Of a stretch of 64,000 nt of DNA, positions 6,504 to 16,164 are shown in pieces. Position numbers and translations under genes: made by a program. Source of the stretch: an uncultured bacterium (GTDB lineage Bacteria > Myxococcota_A > Polyangia > Polyangiales > Houyiibacteriaceae). Numbering within the stretch: position 1 is the stretch's first letter; each line of letters starts with the position of its first letter. The stretch covers positions 1 to 64,000 of the forward strand of contig CALJDU010000001.1 in NCBI GenBank assembly GCA_938024995.1. The letters are read 5' to 3'. The notes below the pieces were generated by a model. It was not told the origin of the DNA. It ran no database searches and was given only the letters and a program-made list of their open reading frames with translations.

Positions 6504-9281
6504 ATGACCCTCACGACGAGCGAACCGGGCGCGTTCTACCTGACCCCCATCGCCCCGTGCGGCGCCCCTCGAGGTTCGCGCGCAGACGCGATCACGGAGG
6601 TGGGCCGGATGTTTCGCGGGACGATTGACGCGCTCGCGTTTCTCTCCAGCGGGGAGCTTCTCGCGCTCGTGAGCGGAGCGCTGGAGCGCATCGATCCGAG
6701 CTCGCTCGAGACGCTGGATTCCTGGACGCTGGGCACCGGGGTTCGCGGGGTTCAAGTGCTCGCCGACGATCGCGTCTTAGTGATGCGCGCGAACGAGATC
6801 GCGCTCGGTCGCTTCGGCGAGGAGCCGAAGGTCCTGTATCAATCGGACCGACGCATCGGTTCATCGCGGGGCGGCTACTTCTCAGCCGCCGCGACCCCGA
6901 GCGGATCCCACATCGTGGTTCCGACGGACAACGGGGTGCACGTCCTGGATGCCTCCGGCGCGATTCAGCAGACGCTGGTCTGCGAGCGGACCACCTTCTT
7001 TGGTCCGGAACGCCAGGAGAACGCGATGGTCGCGATCTCGCCGTCGGGTACGCTCGTCGCGCGTTGGGAGTCGCGCGACGGTCCTATTTGGCGTGATGGT
7101 GCGATCGTGTCGCGGCAGGTCCAGGTGACCGACAAGGACGGGCGGCGAACCGAGCAACGCCCGGTCGGGGTACGGGACGTGACCTTCCTCTCCGACGATC
7201 GATTCGTGAAGGAAGGATCCGTCTATGACGGGGAGGGCAAGCACCTCGCGGGCTTCATGCGTGGCCTCGGTGGGCTCACCGTTGCGTCGGGGCGCATCGT
7301 CGGCGCGGACAACTTCGGCGGGCATTACGACTTCGACCCGGAGTCCTTCAAGCGAACCGCCCATCCTCACGGCGAGTCGTTCTATGGCTCGATGCCGACG
7401 TCCGTCGCGCCCGCGGTGAACGCGTCCCATACCGCGACCTACGCTCCCGCGAGCGGGGAGCTGATCGTGACTTCAGCAGGCGGCAAGGCGACGCGCGACG
7501 GGCACCGGAGCAGTCTCGACGGCCTCCGCGTGAGCGACGACGGTACGCGGCTCTCGGTCAAGTCCCCGTTCCAAAACGGAGCCGGTCTGCTGCTGGACCG
7601 AACGACCCAGACGGTCCGAACGATCACGCCAGACGAAGGGATGCAGGGCTTCACGGTGAGCGACGACGGCGAGCACGTCTTGCTGACTGTGGGAACGAAC
7701 CTCAAGCCGCGCACCATGCACATCGGTACGTTCGCCTCCGGGACGCCGGAGCCGGTTCACAAGTGCATGCCTTGGTCACGCGGCACGCTTGGTTTCGCGG
7801 GGCGCTTCTACGCGCACGCGGCGTACAACCTGAACGACAACGGTTGGGTCGGCGTCTACGAGATTGGAAAGAAGCGCGCGGCGGCGAAGGTGAAGGGTTA
7901 CCCGTGGCGTTTCGACCTGAGTCGAGATGGCGGCACCCTCGCGATCGTTGGTTCCCCGCGCAAAGACGGGAAGGCGACGCTCTACGATCTGACGAAGAAG
8001 GCCGCGGTGCAGGAGACGATCAAGGGCGCGGTCGCGATCGCGCTCGGGTCGAGCGGCGCCACGGTCGCGTACGAAACCCGAACCAAGGAGAGCGCGACCC
8101 TCCACCTCCGCGGCGAGAGCACGTGCACCATCGATCTCGCCATCGATCACGAGCGATGCTTCGCGTTTTGCGAAGACGACTCGCTCTTGTTCGTGAGTCA
8201 CGCGAGCGGTCTCGATGCCTACGAGACGACGAGCGGGGAACACGTCGCGACGCTCGTGACGCGCGTAGCGACCAAGTCGCTCTGCGCGCGGGGTGGACTG
8301 CTCTTCGCGTTGGGGGCCGACTCCGTGATTCGCGTCTTCGGGGTCGCGGGAGAAGCGCCGGAGGAACGCGCCGCGAAGCCCAAGGCGGTGGTCGAGATCG
8401 CGCCAGCCACGGAAGAGGTCTTGCCGACCACCCGCGCGTGGACGTTCGCAGGGGGAGGCGCGCTCCCGACGTTTGAGCTCGGCGGACGCACGCTCACGGT
8501 GAAGCGTGTCGACGGCAAGGTCGCGCTCTTCGAGGGCGACCAGCGCGTGAAGAGCTTGCGCAAACGCAAGAGCGATGACGCGACTCAGTTCGCGGCGGCC
8601 AAGGCGACATGGAAGAAGCTCAAGGACGGAGCCAAGAGCGGAAGCCAGGGCGTCGCGCGCGCGCTCAAGCAGGCGCTTCGCACTGGACGTACGGCCACCG
8701 CCGACGAGCTCTTGCAGATGATCGCGAGCGCGGAGTTCGCGGGGACGATATGGGAGAGCGTGGACCGCGAGACGCGCGGTTCCATTCGTGATGGTGCGCT
8801 GCGTGATGTTGAGGGGAACGCGATTCAACCCGCGACTCGTCATCGCTTGCTCCACCCGGTTCGCCTCTCTGAGGAGGACCTCGTCGCCTGGCGCGCGATC
8901 CATCCGGACCATCCGCAGCTCGCCCGACCGCGGCACCGTCCCAAGAACGGCGCGAGCAAGGAGGTCGAGCCGGTCGACGTGGGCGGCTGGGCCAAGACCC
9001 AAAACGACACCGTCGTCGGGATCCTCAAGCGCGCCGGCTACGCGCGACACGAAGACAACGGACACGCGAGCTACGCCTTCACCTTGCTCGCTCCCGAGCT
9101 TGGCGCCATCGCGTTGGTCGGGATCGACACGGAGCACGGCATCGCCCGGCTCTCGTTCCACCCATGGGACGGGACCCGCGACGGCGGTGAACCGATGCCC
9201 TTTCGCGAGGTCGACCCGCAGCTCTACAGCGAAGCGGTGCAGGCGGTCATCGCGGCGTACCCACACGATCGCGACCGGTAG
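6504..9281 (+). CDS. Large beta-propeller-like protein with unknown C-terminal domain
   Basis: A 925-residue protein with no signal peptide. The first ~650 residues are made of repeated strand units with phrases such as LSDDRFV, VSDDGTRLSV and LSRDGGTLAIVG, as in WD40/YncE-like propellers, perhaps two propellers in tandem. Residues from about 690 on form a separate alpha/beta region, basic at first (KSLRKRKSDD), that I do not recognise. It is probably cytoplasmic. The start ATG 6504 follows an 86-base gap after the esterase. No catalytic motif was found. A scaffold or sensor role is only a guess. Confidence 0.7.
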   Translation: MTLTTSEPGAFYLTPIAPCGAPRGSRADAITEVGRMFRGTIDALAFLSSGELLALVSGALERIDPSSLETLDSWTLGTGVRGVQVLADDRVLVMRANEIALGRFGEEPKVLYQSDRRIGSSRGGYFSAAATPSGSHIVVPTDNGVHVLDASGAIQQTLVCERTTFFGPERQENAMVAISPSGTLVARWESRDGPIWRDGAIVSRQVQVTDKDGRRTEQRPVGVRDVTFLSDDRFVKEGSVYDGEGKHLAGFMRGLGGLTVASGRIVGADNFGGHYDFDPESFKRTAHPHGESFYGSMPTSVAPAVNASHTATYAPASGELIVTSAGGKATRDGHRSSLDGLRVSDDGTRLSVKSPFQNGAGLLLDRTTQTVRTITPDEGMQGFTVSDDGEHVLLTVGTNLKPRTMHIGTFASGTPEPVHKCMPWSRGTLGFAGRFYAHAAYNLNDNGWVGVYEIGKKRAAAKVKGYPWRFDLSRDGGTLAIVGSPRKDGKATLYDLTKKAAVQETIKGAVAIALGSSGATVAYETRTKESATLHLRGESTCTIDLAIDHERCFAFCEDDSLLFVSHASGLDAYETTSGEHVATLVTRVATKSLCARGGLLFALGADSVIRVFGVAGEAPEERAAKPKAVVEIAPATEEVLPTTRAWTFAGGGALPTFELGGRTLTVKRVDGKVALFEGDQRVKSLRKRKSDDATQFAAAKATWKKLKDGAKSGSQGVARALKQALRTGRTATADELLQMIASAEFAGTIWESVDRETRGSIRDGALRDVEGNAIQPATRHRLLHPVRLSEEDLVAWRAIHPDHPQLARPRHRPKNGASKEVEPVDVGGWAKTQNDTVVGILKRAGYARHEDNGHASYAFTLLAPELGAIALVGIDTEHGIARLSFHPWDGTRDGGEPMPFREVDPQLYSEAVQAVIAAYPHDRDR

Positions 9282-9322
9282 ACGCTCACCCGAGCGCACG
9301 GTCGCATGGGGTACGCTTTCCT

Positions 9323-10099
9323 GTGCCTCTTCTCCGCGTGACATCGCAGTCGGATTCGCTCTCGGTCCGTTTGCGCTTCGACTGGCTCCTCGCGGTGGGG
9401 ATCGCGCTCAGCACCGCTGGCGTGGGGTGCGCGGCGATGAGCCAGGAGACCCACGCGGGCTGGATCATCGCGTCGCTCGTGTTGCTCACCGTGGGCTCGT
9501 TTCTGCTCTTCATTTGCAGCATCACGTGGATCTCGCGCCGCTCTTTCGCGGGCCCGATGTCCGCGCTGAAGCGTGAGCTGATCGTAAAGAAGGGAGGGAA
9601 GGGCTACCGGAGCGCCGAGCGCGTGGTCGTCGTGGATGGTGAGGTCTGTCCACTCGCGGACGTCGTCGCGGTTGAGGTCGGGAAGAAAAACACGCAGCGC
9701 TCGGTCTACCTCGTCTACGTCGTGATGCGCGATCACGTCGTGCAGCTTTGGCAGTACCCCGAGCAGAGAGCGGCCTTCGAGTTGGCGAAGACCGTAGCCG
9801 CTGGCATGGGTCTCCCCGCGCCCGTCATGATCGAGGAACGGCCGCACGGTGCGGGTGGGTTGCGCGGAGCGATCACGCTCGGCCTCGGAGTGGCCCTGAT
9901 CTCCGCGACGCTTTTCATCCTTCCCATCGCGCTGCTGAGTCGGGAGCGACCCGGAACGTTTTGGGAAGGCGTACCGCTTGGGTTTAGCGGGGTGGCGCTG
10001 CTCCCGTTGTTGACGGCGCTGGTCGCGTGGGCGGTTCGGGGGGTGACCCGCCGCGAGGTCGCGTCGTTCGTGAAAGAGAGATTTGGTATCGCGCGATAG
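9323..10099 (+). CDS. Membrane protein with four predicted helices, PH-like middle
   Basis: The 258-residue protein has two N-terminal hydrophobic segments (about 21-38 and 45-68), a soluble middle domain of about 100 residues, and two C-terminal hydrophobic segments (about 180-200 and 215-240). The middle domain, with alternating strands, resembles the small PH-like domains found in many bacterial membrane proteins, but I cannot name the family. Start GTG 9323. It is followed by the convergent GlxA-type regulator with 10 bases between the stop codons. Confidence 0.65.
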   Translation: MPLLRVTSQSDSLSVRLRFDWLLAVGIALSTAGVGCAAMSQETHAGWIIASLVLLTVGSFLLFICSITWISRRSFAGPMSALKRELIVKKGGKGYRSAERVVVVDGEVCPLADVVAVEVGKKNTQRSVYLVYVVMRDHVVQLWQYPEQRAAFELAKTVAAGMGLPAPVMIEERPHGAGGLRGAITLGLGVALISATLFILPIALLSRERPGTFWEGVPLGFSGVALLPLLTALVAWAVRGVTRREVASFVKERFGIAR

Positions 10100-10109
10100 C
10101 GAAGCACGG

Positions 10110-11096
10110 TCAGCGACGTGACCCCGCGGCTCGCGGTTCCGCTCGGAACATCTTCGCGTGATGCGAAGGGGTCGTCCCGAAGCGGGACTTGAAGCCAGCG
10201 CGAAAAGCGGCCTGCGAGCGGAAGCCCACCGCGGGCGCGACCTCCTTCACGCTCTGCCCGCTCTCGAGGAGATCCTTGGCGCGGTCGAGGCGGAGCATCT
10301 CCAGAAACTTGGAAGGCGAGATGCCGACGCTCTTGGTGAAGCGCCGGTAGAACGTCCGCTCCGACATCGCGAGCCGAGCGGCCATGTCGCGTACCTTCGT
10401 CGTTTGGTCGAGGCGAGTGCCCAGCCAGTCGAGGAGCGGCGCGAAGGCGCCATCGCGGACCGACTGCGCGTGCAGGAGCGCGCTGAACTGAGACTGATGC
10501 CCCGGGCGCCGCGAGTACAGGACGAGCCGTTTCGCCACGCGACCCATGTGGTGGGAGCCGTAGTCGAGCTCCAGCATCGAGAGCGCCATGTCCACGCCAG
10601 ACATCGCCCCGGCCGAGGTCCACAGGTTGCCGTCCTGAACGTAGATCGCTTCGGGGTCGACGAGGGCACCGGGGACGAATTTCTCGAGCTGTGACACCGC
10701 CTCCCAGTGCGTCGCGCAGCGTTTGGTATTGAGCAGTCCGGCGGCGGCTAAAACGAACGTCCCCGTGCACACCGAACCGTAACGATCGACCGAGGTCGAC
10801 GCCGTCCGCATGAACGCTTTGACGTCGTGGTCGGCCATCGCGGACCGCAGCTCTTCTGTGTGGCCGCCGGTGACGAGGACGGTGTCGCGCGGTCCCAGGA
10901 TTAGCTCGTCGAAACGCGCAGAGGAGACAGCGAGCCCCGCGCGACAGGGCACCATTCCGCCAGTCGCCGACGCGACGATTAGCTCGTACGCGGGCCGCTC
11001 AAGGAGCGTGTTGGCGGTCGAGAATACGCTGATGGGGCCGGCGACACCGATCCACTCAAAACCAGGGTAAACGACTGAAATGATACGCCGAATCAC
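10110..11096 (-). CDS. GlxA-type AraC regulator with DJ-1/PfpI domain
   Basis: The 328-residue protein combines an N-terminal DJ-1/PfpI-like amidotransferase-fold domain (about 1-190; elbow VCTGTFVLAAAGLL) with a C-terminal AraC helix-turn-helix domain (about 215-310). The latter has LAMSERTFYRRFTKSVG and a second helix pair ending VGFRSQAAFRAGFKSRFG. This is the standard domain order and length of GlxA-family activators. The DJ-1 domain is normally a ligand sensor rather than an enzyme. The start is GTG 11096; an in-frame stop lies a few codons upstream. It is divergent from the MAPEG gene, 65 bases away, which is its most likely target. Confidence 0.9.
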   Translation of the reverse strand: MIRRIISVVYPGFEWIGVAGPISVFSTANTLLERPAYELIVASATGGMVPCRAGLAVSSARFDELILGPRDTVLVTGGHTEELRSAMADHDVKAFMRTASTSVDRYGSVCTGTFVLAAAGLLNTKRCATHWEAVSQLEKFVPGALVDPEAIYVQDGNLWTSAGAMSGVDMALSMLELDYGSHHMGRVAKRLVLYSRRPGHQSQFSALLHAQSVRDGAFAPLLDWLGTRLDQTTKVRDMAARLAMSERTFYRRFTKSVGISPSKFLEMLRLDRAKDLLESGQSVKEVAPAVGFRSQAAFRAGFKSRFGTTPSHHAKMFRAEPRAAGSRR

Positions 11097-11161
11097 TGTG
11101 GCGGATTATAGTCGTTCATTGTCATTTCCGCCAACCGGTCTGGCGTCTACGCTCGATCACG

Positions 11162-11572
11162 ATGTTCGACCTCGTCTATCCGTTGTTCGCCATGGCGCTG
11201 CTCACCTTCGCCGTCATGCTCACGCTCTTCCTCACCCGCGTTCGCTCGGTGGTTCAAGGCGAGGTGCGCGCGGCCTACTTCAAGACGTACCAAGGAGGCG
11301 AAGAATCGCGGCGCGCGGTGCAGCTCTCGCGGCACTTCACGAACCTGTTCGAGACGCCCGTTCTCTTCTACGTCGTTTGCCTCGCGGCGATGTTCAGTGA
11401 GCAGCAGTCGGCGCTGCTCGCGGGTCTCGCGTGGACCTACGTCGCGCTTCGCGTCGCGCACGCGCTGATCCACATCGGACGCAATAAGCTGCGCCCGCGG
11501 ATGGTCGCCTACATGACGAGCTGGGTGGTGTTGCTCTCGATGTGGGGCGTGGTGCTCGCGGGTCGCGTCTGA
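11162..11572 (+). CDS. MAPEG-family integral membrane protein
   Basis: A 136-residue, four-helix membrane protein with the size and hydropathy of bacterial MAPEG proteins (membrane-associated proteins in eicosanoid and glutathione metabolism). A polar loop after helix 1 leads to SRHFTNLFETPVLFY. A later segment, LRVAHALIHIGRNKLRPR, carries the conserved Arg/His/Asn pattern near the third helix. Bacterial members are mostly of unknown substrate; some have glutathione transferase activity. The gene is divergent from the GlxA-type regulator, which may control it. Start ATG 11162. Confidence 0.8.
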   Translation: MFDLVYPLFAMALLTFAVMLTLFLTRVRSVVQGEVRAAYFKTYQGGEESRRAVQLSRHFTNLFETPVLFYVVCLAAMFSEQQSALLAGLAWTYVALRVAHALIHIGRNKLRPRMVAYMTSWVVLLSMWGVVLAGRV

Positions 11573-11937
11573 CCTCGAAGAGAGTGTCTCTGGGCGAGAA
11601 GCGAGTGTCCCTCGAGCGCGATTCGAAATAGGTGCGCGCGCTTCGCCGCCCGGGGTCGGCCGTCTCCGCCCATCCGCTCACGCTCGCCATCGCTCGCTAT
11701 TCCTCGCTATTCCTCGGTTCGAGGATGGCGGGTCTGAATCCACCTCAGCACGAATCACTCCCACCTCTTTCGAATCACGCTTTAGTGTTCCGATGTGCGG
11801 CCCGAGCTACGGAAGTTCTCCATCAGCATCCCCACGCGGAGATTTGATCATCGGCTCGCCGTCTGCGTCGCTACGTGGGGAGCTCTTCCCGGACGCGCAC
11901 CCGTCGCGCGCGTTCTTCGAAGCACGAGCGGAAGGGG
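11573..11937. other. Gene-poor stretch with a short tandem duplication
   Basis: About 365 bases between the MAPEG gene and the convergent HEAT-like gene hold no convincing coding frame. A 10-bp unit, CGCTATTCCT, is repeated twice in tandem at 11695-11714. I see no clear terminator hairpin with a T-run and no RNA gene. Small open frames here lack codon bias matching the neighbours. Confidence 0.5.
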
Positions 11938-12495
11938 TCAGAGATCGAGCGCCTCCTTGGCGACCGCGCTGAACGCGTGACCATTCGCGATGCGCGTCAG
12001 CACGAGAACAGCTCCTTCGTTGACGCGCCATCCATGCTCACGCGCTTCGGTGAGCGCGTGAACGGTTTCGACGTCCCCGATGGTGTCTTCTTTGAAGTAG
12101 AGCGCTCGGGTCGCGGCGAACGCGGTGTTCGGGTCTCGTAAGGCGCGCCGGAGCGTGGTCTCAACCTCGTCGCTGAAGAGCGCGCGATCGATGTGACCGA
12201 TCGCTTCGACGAGGAGGGGGTTTGGGGTCGCCCGTTGAAGCGTGAGCAAGGTCGAGAGCGTCTCGGCAGAAACGCGCACGCGCCGGAAGATGCTGATCGC
12301 GCAGCCCGCGATCGTGCCTTCCTCGCTCAGCAGCGCCTGGGCGAGGGTGGGGAGCGCTTCTTCGACCGGCGTGAGCTCCGCGTCATCGTCACCGTTGTCG
12401 CAGGCTTTGACGGCGCGGCAGAGCGCATCCATCGCCGGCTCGCGCGCGCGCCCTTGGGCGTTGAGCGCGTCGCGAACCCGTTCCTTGAGCGTCAT
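11938..12495 (-). CDS. Hypothetical HEAT-like helical protein, 185 aa
   Basis: An acidic, all-helical-looking cytoplasmic protein. Helical pairs with Ala/Leu periodicity (ALPTLAQALLSEEGTIAGCA, VETTLRRALRDPNTAFAATR) resemble degenerate HEAT repeats. No catalytic motif, signal peptide or membrane segment is visible. Start ATG 12495. It lies 2 bases downstream of the TPR-type protein on the same strand, so it is likely in one operon with it and perhaps with the kinase further upstream. Confidence 0.6.
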   Translation of the reverse strand: MTLKERVRDALNAQGRAREPAMDALCRAVKACDNGDDDAELTPVEEALPTLAQALLSEEGTIAGCAISIFRRVRVSAETLSTLLTLQRATPNPLLVEAIGHIDRALFSDEVETTLRRALRDPNTAFAATRALYFKEDTIGDVETVHALTEAREHGWRVNEGAVLVLTRIANGHAFSAVAKEALDL

Positions 12496-12497
12496 GG

Positions 12498-13319
12498 CTA
12501 GAAGGTGACGCGCGCGTTCGCGAAGACACCGCCGCGTGTGGGCGAAAGCGTGAGCTGCGCTTTGGAACCCGCGAGGTCCAGACCGATGAAGATGGCCCCC
12601 GCCGCCATGAGGAGGCCGCCGGCGGCGTAGGCAACGATGGAAAACGTCCGGCGGGTCTCCGCGTCTTCCAGAAGGTCCGCGTCAGGTCCCGGCGGGATGC
12701 GCATGTCGGGGTAGGTCATCTGCAGATACTCGTCGTCGCGGTTCACGCCGAGGTGGAGGACGACTCCCGCGGTGAGCGCTCCGGCACCGACGACGACAGC
12801 CGCGATCCCGAGGTAAAGGAGCGGGCGTGGTTCGGAAGGCGCCTCCGGGGCGGGTGCACCTTCCGGCGCGTCGACATCAATGCGCCCCGTCGGCGTCCCG
12901 TCTTCTGGCCGCTCCCACGCTTCGGACGATGAGCCTTCTTCCGCGGGACCGATCGTCGGGCTCGCCTCGAGCTCCGCGCGAAGAGCCGCCGCGCGATCCG
13001 TGGCGTGTGCGCGAAACCGTCCGCTCTCGTCTTCCAGCGCGCAGCGGTCGTAGGCCTGAATCGCTTGCGCGCGATGATCGCCCCAGCGGTCAAAGGTCAA
13101 CGCGAGGTTACACAAGGTCGAGGTCCGCGGGCTCTGCGCATAGCTGCTCTGAAAGAGCTGAGCCGCTTGCGGGTAGTCCTCGGCTTCAAGTGCGCGAAGG
13201 CCTGCTTCGAAGTAGGCCCGCGCGTCGAGCACGGCCTCGTCCTGCGCGTGCGTCGTCGCGGTCGAGCAGAGGGAGGCCGCCAACAGAAGAAGGGCCGTGA
13301 GTACGCCGCGGAGGTTCAC
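12498..13319 (-). CDS. Exported TPR protein with C-terminal membrane segments
   Basis: The 273-residue protein begins with a cleavable-looking signal peptide (about 1-25, ending THAQD). A short TPR region follows (about 30-110; YFEAGLRALEAEDYPQAAQL and NLALTFDRWG). A Glu/Pro/Ala-rich linker leads to two hydrophobic segments (about 167-190 and 228-248). Proteins of this layout, TPR plus two helices plus a short strand-rich tail, are common beside Ser/Thr kinases in myxobacteria. It is encoded 34 bases downstream of the kinase gene on the same strand and is probably its operon partner. Function unknown. Confidence 0.72.
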   Translation of the reverse strand: MNLRGVLTALLLLAASLCSTATTHAQDEAVLDARAYFEAGLRALEAEDYPQAAQLFQSSYAQSPRTSTLCNLALTFDRWGDHRAQAIQAYDRCALEDESGRFRAHATDRAAALRAELEASPTIGPAEEGSSSEAWERPEDGTPTGRIDVDAPEGAPAPEAPSEPRPLLYLGIAAVVVGAGALTAGVVLHLGVNRDDEYLQMTYPDMRIPPGPDADLLEDAETRRTFSIVAYAAGGLLMAAGAIFIGLDLAGSKAQLTLSPTRGGVFANARVTF

Positions 13320-13353
13320 TGGCGCAGAGCCTATCGGAAATCGAAAGACGAGA

Positions 13354-15003
13354 TCAAAAGGGGACGGGTTCGCCGTCCCATGCGGTCGACATCATGGTGG
13401 GTCGGGTCAGGTCCATGACGGAGTCGGCGGGGCGGGCGGGCTCACGAGGCTCATCGGTGCTCGATTCCGACATGGTCGGGGCAGCCATGGTCGGCGGATC
13501 GGGGGAATCGGTCGGTCCCTCCGCCGGTATCGCGACCGGCTCGTCGAACACATCTTGGTCATCCGGATCGATGGCCATGGAGGCTCGGCGCATATTCGGT
13601 CGACGGGTGCGCGGGCGCTCCGACGGCGGGACGTAGTCGTCTCCTGTGACCTCATCCAGGTTGATCTCGGTGTTGGGGTCCGGCGGTTCCGGCGCGTCCA
13701 CTTCGGGCGGATCTCGCGGGTCCTTCGGCTCAAGCGCGGGACTGGCGATCGGAACGGGAGCGACCACCGGTGAGGTCGGGGCTTCGTCTCGCGCGAAGTA
13801 CACCGCCCCCGCAGCGATCAGAGAGAGCGCGCCAAGTGCGAACACGGCGAAGGCCAGGGTGAGCGGGATCCCGCGCGGAGGATCGCTCGGAGTCGAGGTC
13901 GGGATCCGCGGCGTGTCGATCGCGCGCTGCACCGCGACGCGCGATGGGGAGTAGCCGCGATCGTCTGCGGCAACAGCGACCGCTTGCATCGGATCATGGG
14001 CGGCGGGCGCGGGGGGGCGCTTCGAGATCGGCGTCGAAGGTGCGGTCGTCGCCGGCGTGACGGAAGCGCGCGTGGGCGGCGCGCTCGCCGGAGACTCGTG
14101 GGTGTTCGGGATCGCGGGCGTGGCCTGCGTGGGCGGGATCATGGAAGGTGACTCGAGCGTCGCCGCGGAGCGAATGTTGAGCGCGCGGATCTTTCGCGCG
14201 ATCAGCCGGGCGTCTGACAAGCGGCGCATCGGGTCTTTGTCGAGCAGCTCGTCGAGCAACGCGGTGAGCGGCTCCGGCACTTCATGAATCCGCGGGACCG
14301 GCGCGGTCAGGATCGCGTGCATCAGCGCGGCGGTGGATGGCGCGGTGAAAGGCAGCTTCCCGGTCAGGAGCTCGTAGAAGACGACGCCGCATGCCCAGAT
14401 GTCCTGGCGCGCATCCGGACGTGCACCCTTGAACTGTTCCGGGGCGATGTAGGGGAGCGAGCCGAGCACTTGGTGGCTCTGCGTGATGCGCGTGAGAAAC
14501 GCATCATCAATGCTCGCGGCGAGCCCAAAGTCGAGCAGCTTGACCTTGACCACGCCCCGTCGCGGCATGCCGATGTTCCCGGGCTTGAGATCGCGGTGCA
14601 CGATCCCTTCGTCGTGCGCGTCGGCGATCGCTTCGTAGAGGTCCGCCGCGACGTCAACCGCTTCCTCAAGCTCCAGTTTCTCTTCACGGTCGAGGCGCTG
14701 CTGGAGCGACTCCCCATCGACCAGTTCCATGACGTAGAACGGACCGATGTGCGGCTCGACCCCAAAGTCGGTGACCTGTGCGACCCGCGGCGTCGAGAGC
14801 CGAGCCAATGCGCGCGCCTCTCGCTCAAAGCGCTGCACCAGCTCCGCGTTATCTGCCGGCACGCGGAGGACCTTGAGCGCAAAGGAACGGCCGAGCGCGA
14901 GATGCTCTGCTTCGTAGACAAACCCCATGCCGCCACCACCGACGTGCCGGACCAGCTTGTAGCGTCCGGCCACGGTGGTCCCGAGCGGAATGGGAGGGGG
15001 CAT
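13354..15003 (-). CDS. Transmembrane Ser/Thr protein kinase (Hanks type)
   Basis: The 549-residue protein starts at ATG 15003; a GTG at 15021 is an alternative. The kinase domain covers about 14-275. It has the glycine loop VGGGGMGFVYEAEH (21-34), Lys44 in FALK, the catalytic HRDLKPGN with Asp138, DFG at 158-160 and the APEQ motif at 187-190. All key residues are intact, so it should be active. A Pro/Thr/Ala-rich linker (about 280-378) leads to one membrane helix (about 379-403) and an acidic, Pro-rich external tail without a recognised sensor domain. The gene is divergent from the microcompartment operon, with 123 bases between the starts, so the two promoters share one region. Confidence 0.9.
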   Translation of the reverse strand: MPPPIPLGTTVAGRYKLVRHVGGGGMGFVYEAEHLALGRSFALKVLRVPADNAELVQRFEREARALARLSTPRVAQVTDFGVEPHIGPFYVMELVDGESLQQRLDREEKLELEEAVDVAADLYEAIADAHDEGIVHRDLKPGNIGMPRRGVVKVKLLDFGLAASIDDAFLTRITQSHQVLGSLPYIAPEQFKGARPDARQDIWACGVVFYELLTGKLPFTAPSTAALMHAILTAPVPRIHEVPEPLTALLDELLDKDPMRRLSDARLIARKIRALNIRSAATLESPSMIPPTQATPAIPNTHESPASAPPTRASVTPATTAPSTPISKRPPAPAAHDPMQAVAVAADDRGYSPSRVAVQRAIDTPRIPTSTPSDPPRGIPLTLAFAVFALGALSLIAAGAVYFARDEAPTSPVVAPVPIASPALEPKDPRDPPEVDAPEPPDPNTEINLDEVTGDDYVPPSERPRTRRPNMRRASMAIDPDDQDVFDEPVAIPAEGPTDSPDPPTMAAPTMSESSTDEPREPARPADSVMDLTRPTMMSTAWDGEPVPF

Positions 15004-15126
15004 GGACTCGGCATGGGCCACGGCCCGGCGAGCATAGCGCTCTTCTCCAAGGGATCGAGCCGAAGCCGAGGCTCCGCCATTTAGCGGGTTCCGCAAAGTG
15101 GGTCCCGGTGCTAGCGTCCCGCGCCG

Positions 15127-15762
15127 ATGGTCACGCTTCGAACTTTTGCGTTCCTCGATAGCCTCCAGCCGCAGCTCGCCTCTTATATTGGCAAGACCGC
15201 GCGAGGCTTTCTTCCCGTTCCAGGACAGGCTTCGCTTTGGGTGGAGATCGCCCCGGGAATCGCCATCAACCGGCTGACGGATGTCGCGCTCAAGGCGACC
15301 GATGTTGCTCCCGCTGTCCAGGTGGTTGAGCGGGCGTTTGGCCTGCTTGAGATCCACCACGACGACAAAGGCCAAGTCATGGACGCCGGCAAAGCGATCC
15401 TTGAGGGCTTGGGCGTCGGCGAGACCGAGCGCATGAAGCCCAACGTCGTGACCCACCAGATCATTCGGTCGGTCGAGCCGTACCAGGCACAGATCATCAA
15501 CCGAAACAGCGCCGGCATGATGATCCTTCCTGGCCAGTCGCTCTTCTTGATGGAGACTGATCCGGCCGGGTACATCGCGTTCGCCGCGAACGAGGCCGAG
15601 AAGGCCGCGCGCGTCTTCCTGAACAACATCCGCCCATACGGCGCCTTTGGTCGCCTCTACATGAGCGGTCCGGAAGACGAGATCGACGCCGCCGCAGATG
15701 CCGCGCGCGCCGCGATCGATTCCATCACGGGCCGCCAGGTGGACGTCAACCTCAACCGCTAA
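15127..15762 (+). CDS. BMC-T trimeric microcompartment shell protein (tandem BMC domains)
   Basis: The 211-residue protein is a fusion of two BMC domains, the size expected for BMC-T shell trimers. It opens with [20 protein letters not shown], and a long middle has [20 protein letters not shown] and [16 protein letters not shown]; the second domain repeats the pattern with [23 protein letters not shown]. From memory it is very like the stacking-type trimers of Haliangium ochraceum (Hoch_5816/Hoch_3341), whose double layers have a gated pore. It heads the five-gene shell operon. The ATG at 15127 has no strong ribosome-binding site in the divergent intergenic region. The fold is certain; the gated double-layer state is inferred. 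Confidence 0.93.
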   Translation: MVTLRTFAFLDSLQPQLASYIGKTARGFLPVPGQASLWVEIAPGIAINRLTDVALKATDVAPAVQVVERAFGLLEIHHDDKGQVMDAGKAILEGLGVGETERMKPNVVTHQIIRSVEPYQAQIINRNSAGMMILPGQSLFLMETDPAGYIAFAANEAEKAARVFLNNIRPYGAFGRLYMSGPEDEIDAAADAARAAIDSITGRQVDVNLNR

Positions 15763-15870
15763 TCCTTTGCTGGCGCAGGCCAGCTTTACGTTGCGCGGAC
15801 GGTTCGCGCACCCAACCCTTTTCGCGCGATCACGCGCAGGCGCACAACGCGCAGGAAACAAGAGAGACAC

Positions 15871-16161
15871 ATGGCAGACGCACTCGGATTGATCGAAACA
15901 CGCGGCTTCGTGGCGATGGTCGAAGCTTCGGACGCAATGGTGAAGGCGGCTCGCGTTGAGCTTGTCGGCTACGAAAAGACCGGTGGTGGTTTCGTCACCG
16001 CGATCGTGCGCGGCGATGTCGCGGCGGTGAAGGCGGCGACGGAAGCCGGCCAGCGCGCCGCAGAGCGCGTGGGCGAGCTCGTGAGCGTGCACGTGATCCC
16101 GCGTCCGCACGCGAACATCGATCTCGCGCTTCCGCTCGGACGCGCCGACCAGGTCAAGTAA
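15871..16161 (+). CDS. BMC-H hexameric microcompartment shell protein
   Basis: A 96-residue single-BMC-domain protein, the normal length for the main hexameric facet tile. The signature [20 protein letters not shown] at the N-terminus and [15 protein letters not shown] in the middle are canonical. The pore loop, at about 36-41, reads KTGGGF, a Gly-lined small pore. The C-terminus [10 protein letters not shown] is the conserved edge motif. It is strikingly like Hoch_5815 as I recall it. A purine-rich stretch (AGGAAACAAGAGAGACAC) just before the ATG is the best ribosome-binding region in the operon, in keeping with this being the most abundant shell protein. Confidence 0.97.
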   Translation: MADALGLIETRGFVAMVEASDAMVKAARVELVGYEKTGGGFVTAIVRGDVAAVKAATEAGQRAAERVGELVSVHVIPRPHANIDLALPLGRADQVK

Positions 16162-16164
16162 CGC

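Noticed and set aside
7776..9344. 522-codon open frame on the minus strand
   Set aside because: It is antisense to the large propeller-like gene and shows no family signature.
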